A DNA stretch of 64,000 nucleotides from positions 2,418,001 through 2,482,000 of the forward strand of contig JAXLUI010000001.1 of NCBI GenBank assembly GCA_046329585.1. The letters run 5' to 3'. Below are positions 62,213 to 64,000 of this stretch, in pieces (positions within the stretch are counted from its first letter, which is position 1; each line of letters begins with the position of its first letter). The notes under the pieces were generated by a model, which saw only the letters and a list, made by a program, of their open reading frames with translations, did not search any database and was not told the DNA's origin. The stretch comes from DLKC01 sp002478885 (GTDB taxonomy: Bacteria; Bacteroidota; Bacteroidia; Chitinophagales; Chitinophagaceae). A program made the translations under genes and the position numbers.

Positions 62213-63499
62213 TTAGATTACGGTTAATTCATAAAAAGCTTCCGGGTCAAGATATTTTACAGCAAGTTCCCGGATCTCTTCTGCCGATATCGTTTTAATC
62301 GTGTTTATGCTTTCATAAAAATACGCATCGGTGAGTTGATTGAGCACATAATTTTTCCAGCGGCTGATAACCTGGAACGGCCCATCGAGATCGCCCAGTA
62401 TAGAGCCGATCATATAATTGCGCACTAGTTGCAATTCTTCGTCGCCAACCGGTTCTTCCCGCAATCGCTTCATTTCTTTGTACACTTCTTCGATGGTGGC
62501 TGCGCATACATCGCGCCCCGCTTCAGTACTTACTACCCATGCACTCTGCTGGATATGATTTTGGAGGTAACTGTGAATGCCATAGGTATAACCTTTGTCT
62601 TCCCGTATATTGCTCATAAGTCTTGAGCCGAAATAGCCGCCAAAAATATTGTTGAGTACCTGCACTCTTATAAAATCAGGATGGTGCCTGTTGGGGAATG
62701 GCCGGGCGATCCTGATGGCTGACTGCACGCCATTGGGATCGTTCGCGATATGCTTTTTCCGCCCTGTTGCGGGCTTTATAACATGATCAGTTTGGGGCAA
62801 TGGCTGCGTATTAAACGGCAGGCTTCCAAAATGCTGGTTGAGTAAGGACTGGATATTCGCCGGCAGCATTCCGGCAACGAAGATCACACAGTTACCATGC
62901 GTGTAAAATTTTTTATAAAAGTCGAGCAGTTCCTGTTGTGTTAATGCATCATAATCCTCGAACGAGGAATAGATACCATATGGATGTTCGAAGCCATAAA
63001 GCAGTTCATCGATAACACGGCCAGCCACAAACTCGCTTTTCTTAAGGCTTACTGATAATTTCTGTTTCTGAATTTGCCTGTAAATATCGAGTTCGCCCTG
63101 TGGCATGGTGCTCTCGTTAAAAAGCGAGGCCACAACAGGCAATAGCTTATCGAGGTGTTTACTTAAACTGTGAAGCGTAACGGTAGCAGTTTCGTTATAA
63201 CAGGCACGGTTAAGATGTGCGCCCCAACTGTCGAAGTGCTCATTTATTTCAAAGGCGGACCTGTTTGTTGTACCGTTTTTCAGCAGAAAGTTGGTAATGG
63301 CTGCCACAATGTTTTTTTCTTCGTACCAGTTGCCCGCATAAAAGACCCATTCTACCATCAGCACTTCCTGCTCTCCGGCATTAAGGGAATAAACGGGAAC
63401 ACCATTATCGAGTGTAAATCGTTCACAGGTTTTTAATGTAAGGTCAAAGTCCACGGCATTCACTATTTCCGGTTGCAGCTTTCTGTTTAGCATATTCAA
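62213..63499 (-). CDS. M16 metallopeptidase family, non-catalytic subunit
   Basis: A 428-aa M16 (insulinase/MPP-like) protein with two roughly 210-residue halves. The position of the zinc motif HxxEH carries ITNFLLKNGTTNRSAFEINE, so it cannot bind catalytic zinc. The C-terminal half keeps the R/Y pair segment GGYFGSRLMSNIREDKGYTYGIHSYL typical of the partner subunit in two-chain M16B enzymes. No HxxEH partner is in the window; it may lie elsewhere. No signal peptide, so probably cytoplasmic. Confidence 0.87.
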   Translation of the reverse strand: MNMLNRKLQPEIVNAVDFDLTLKTCERFTLDNGVPVYSLNAGEQEVLMVEWVFYAGNWYEEKNIVAAITNFLLKNGTTNRSAFEINEHFDSWGAHLNRACYNETATVTLHSLSKHLDKLLPVVASLFNESTMPQGELDIYRQIQKQKLSVSLKKSEFVAGRVIDELLYGFEHPYGIYSSFEDYDALTQQELLDFYKKFYTHGNCVIFVAGMLPANIQSLLNQHFGSLPFNTQPLPQTDHVIKPATGRKKHIANDPNGVQSAIRIARPFPNRHHPDFIRVQVLNNIFGGYFGSRLMSNIREDKGYTYGIHSYLQNHIQQSAWVVSTEAGRDVCAATIEEVYKEMKRLREEPVGDEELQLVRNYMIGSILGDLDGPFQVISRWKNYVLNQLTDAYFYESINTIKTISAEEIRELAVKYLDPEAFYELTVI

Positions 63500-63598
63500 A
63501 TATTAGGATGGCAAAAATAGCGGAATGTTGTGAGCTAATATTTCGTGTAATATGGCTGGCTTTTATGAGCCCGGCTTTGGTCTTTTATAGCATCGCCG

Positions 63599-63618
63599 GT
63601 TGCGTCGCACTCCTGTGC
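63599..63618. repeat. single repeat arm (left orientation)
   Basis: GTTGCGTCGCACTCCTGTGC preceded by GAGCCCGGCTTTGG about 25 nt upstream (outer box). The right side is not recognisable except for a possible outer box (TTTGCCGGCA) near 63664. Confidence 0.8.
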
Positions 63619-63681
63619 TATAAAACTACAGGCAGCAAATTAAACGGTTGACCAAATAACCAGTTTGCCGGCAGCGCTTTT

Positions 63682-64000
63682 TTATTTTATCCTTTTAAAA
63701 AAAGACACGTACCTGGTTCCATCGCTTTCTTCCGTTATTTGCCTGAACTCATCAGGCCCGTCCATTTCAACAGCCACAGTAAGTCCGTTTGGATCAACGA
63801 TCCTGGGATTATTGGATACGGTGATTACCTGTTTAATCTTATTCTCCTCCTGCCCGCTGAAAACGCCGTAGCCGGCTATGGTTATATTTTTTTTCGTGTT
63901 GTCTTTAAAGGTTATGCCAAAAATAAAATGGCCTTTGTAAAAAACTTTGTATTCTGTTCGCTGCATAGCTGCAGGTGTGTAAGTTGTATCATTACCTTTT
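63682..64000 (-). CDS. hypothetical protein, C-terminal part (start outside window)
   Basis: The frame stays open from the window edge (KGNDTTYTPAAMQRTEYKV...) to the stop at 63682, giving at least 106 residues. The sequence alternates hydrophobic and polar residues (beta-rich) and ends TRYVSFFKRIK. An internal ATG at 63966 exists, but the upstream in-frame sequence looks coding, so the true start is probably beyond 64000. I do not recognise a family. Confidence 0.6.
   Translation of the reverse strand, partial: KGNDTTYTPAAMQRTEYKVFYKGHFIFGITFKDNTKKNITIAGYGVFSGQEENKIKQVITVSNNPRIVDPNGLTVAVEMDGPDEFRQITEESDGTRYVSFFKRIK

Noticed and set aside
1101..63618. CRISPR array
   Set aside because: The repeats are scattered singly or in inverted pairs kilobases apart, not as regular direct repeats with unique spacers, and no cas gene is present.

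Overview
The window reads as a chromosomal segment of a Bacteroidota bacterium, most likely of the Chitinophagaceae type. It carries a SusC/SusD pair, LytTR two-component modules, a T9SS sorting-domain protein, FISUMP and DUF1566 lipoproteins, a TTG(-33)/TAnnTTTG(-7) promoter in front of dnaN, and no Shine-Dalgarno pattern. I see no prophage, insertion sequence, rRNA or CRISPR array. Both edges cut a gene: an alpha-carbonic anhydrase lipoprotein on the left and an unrecognised protein on the right.

Layout. 1-7.1 kb: carbonic anhydrase, DUF2383-like helical bundle protein, small lipoproteins, a LytS/LytTR-type kinase-regulator pair and a DinB-fold protein. 7.2-12.3 kb: the most unusual part. 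All of it lies on the minus strand, in transcription order: a 53-aa peptide gene with a terminator-like hairpin, seven tandem tRNA or tRNA-like units, a YkuK-type RNase H-fold protein, a 37-aa ORF, two tRNA-like modules that fold best as circular permutations with a capped acceptor stem, an SPFH/Band-7 protein and the RNA ligase RtcB. 12.4-17.3 kb: photolyase-like protein, MATE exporter, BCS1-like AAA ATPase and two more very small ORFs with hairpins. 17.9-22.6 kb: susC/susD. 22.9-29.1 kb: ECF sigma factor, tandem sensor kinases (the first with a degenerate ATP site), LytTR regulator, TRIC-type channel, receiver protein and an outer-membrane protein. 29.2-47.4 kb: mainly housekeeping (HflX, NYN-OST-HTH protein, DusB, CPBP protease, DnaN, RecX, KdnB-like dehydrogenase, aminotransferase, MtgA, RbfA, MsbA-like ABC exporter, glycosyltransferase). 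47.5-57.8 kb: OPT transporter, HD hydrolase, an MFS-HEAT-cNMP fusion, an Fsr-like exporter and a GH9-CE4 fusion. 58-61.7 kb: 5-oxoprolinase operon pxpBCA with an NRAMP-fold transporter. 61.8-64 kb: holin-family membrane protein, M16 non-catalytic subunit and the truncated right-edge gene.

Overlying all this is a dispersed intergenic repeat. About 30 copies of a 20-nt arm (GTTGCGTCGCACTCTTGTAC or its reverse complement) lie between genes and never inside one. Nine well-formed pairs are always oriented with GTTG outward, 51-144 nt apart, and several are flanked by a second, outer inverted box (about ACCCGGCTT / AAGCCGGGT) placed symmetrically 16-23 nt outside the arms.

The strongest candidates for something under-described are (i) the RtcB-SPFH-YkuK locus with its tRNA-mimic RNAs and (ii) this nested inverted-repeat family. 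All functional statements rest on motif recognition by eye; no searches or folding programs were run.
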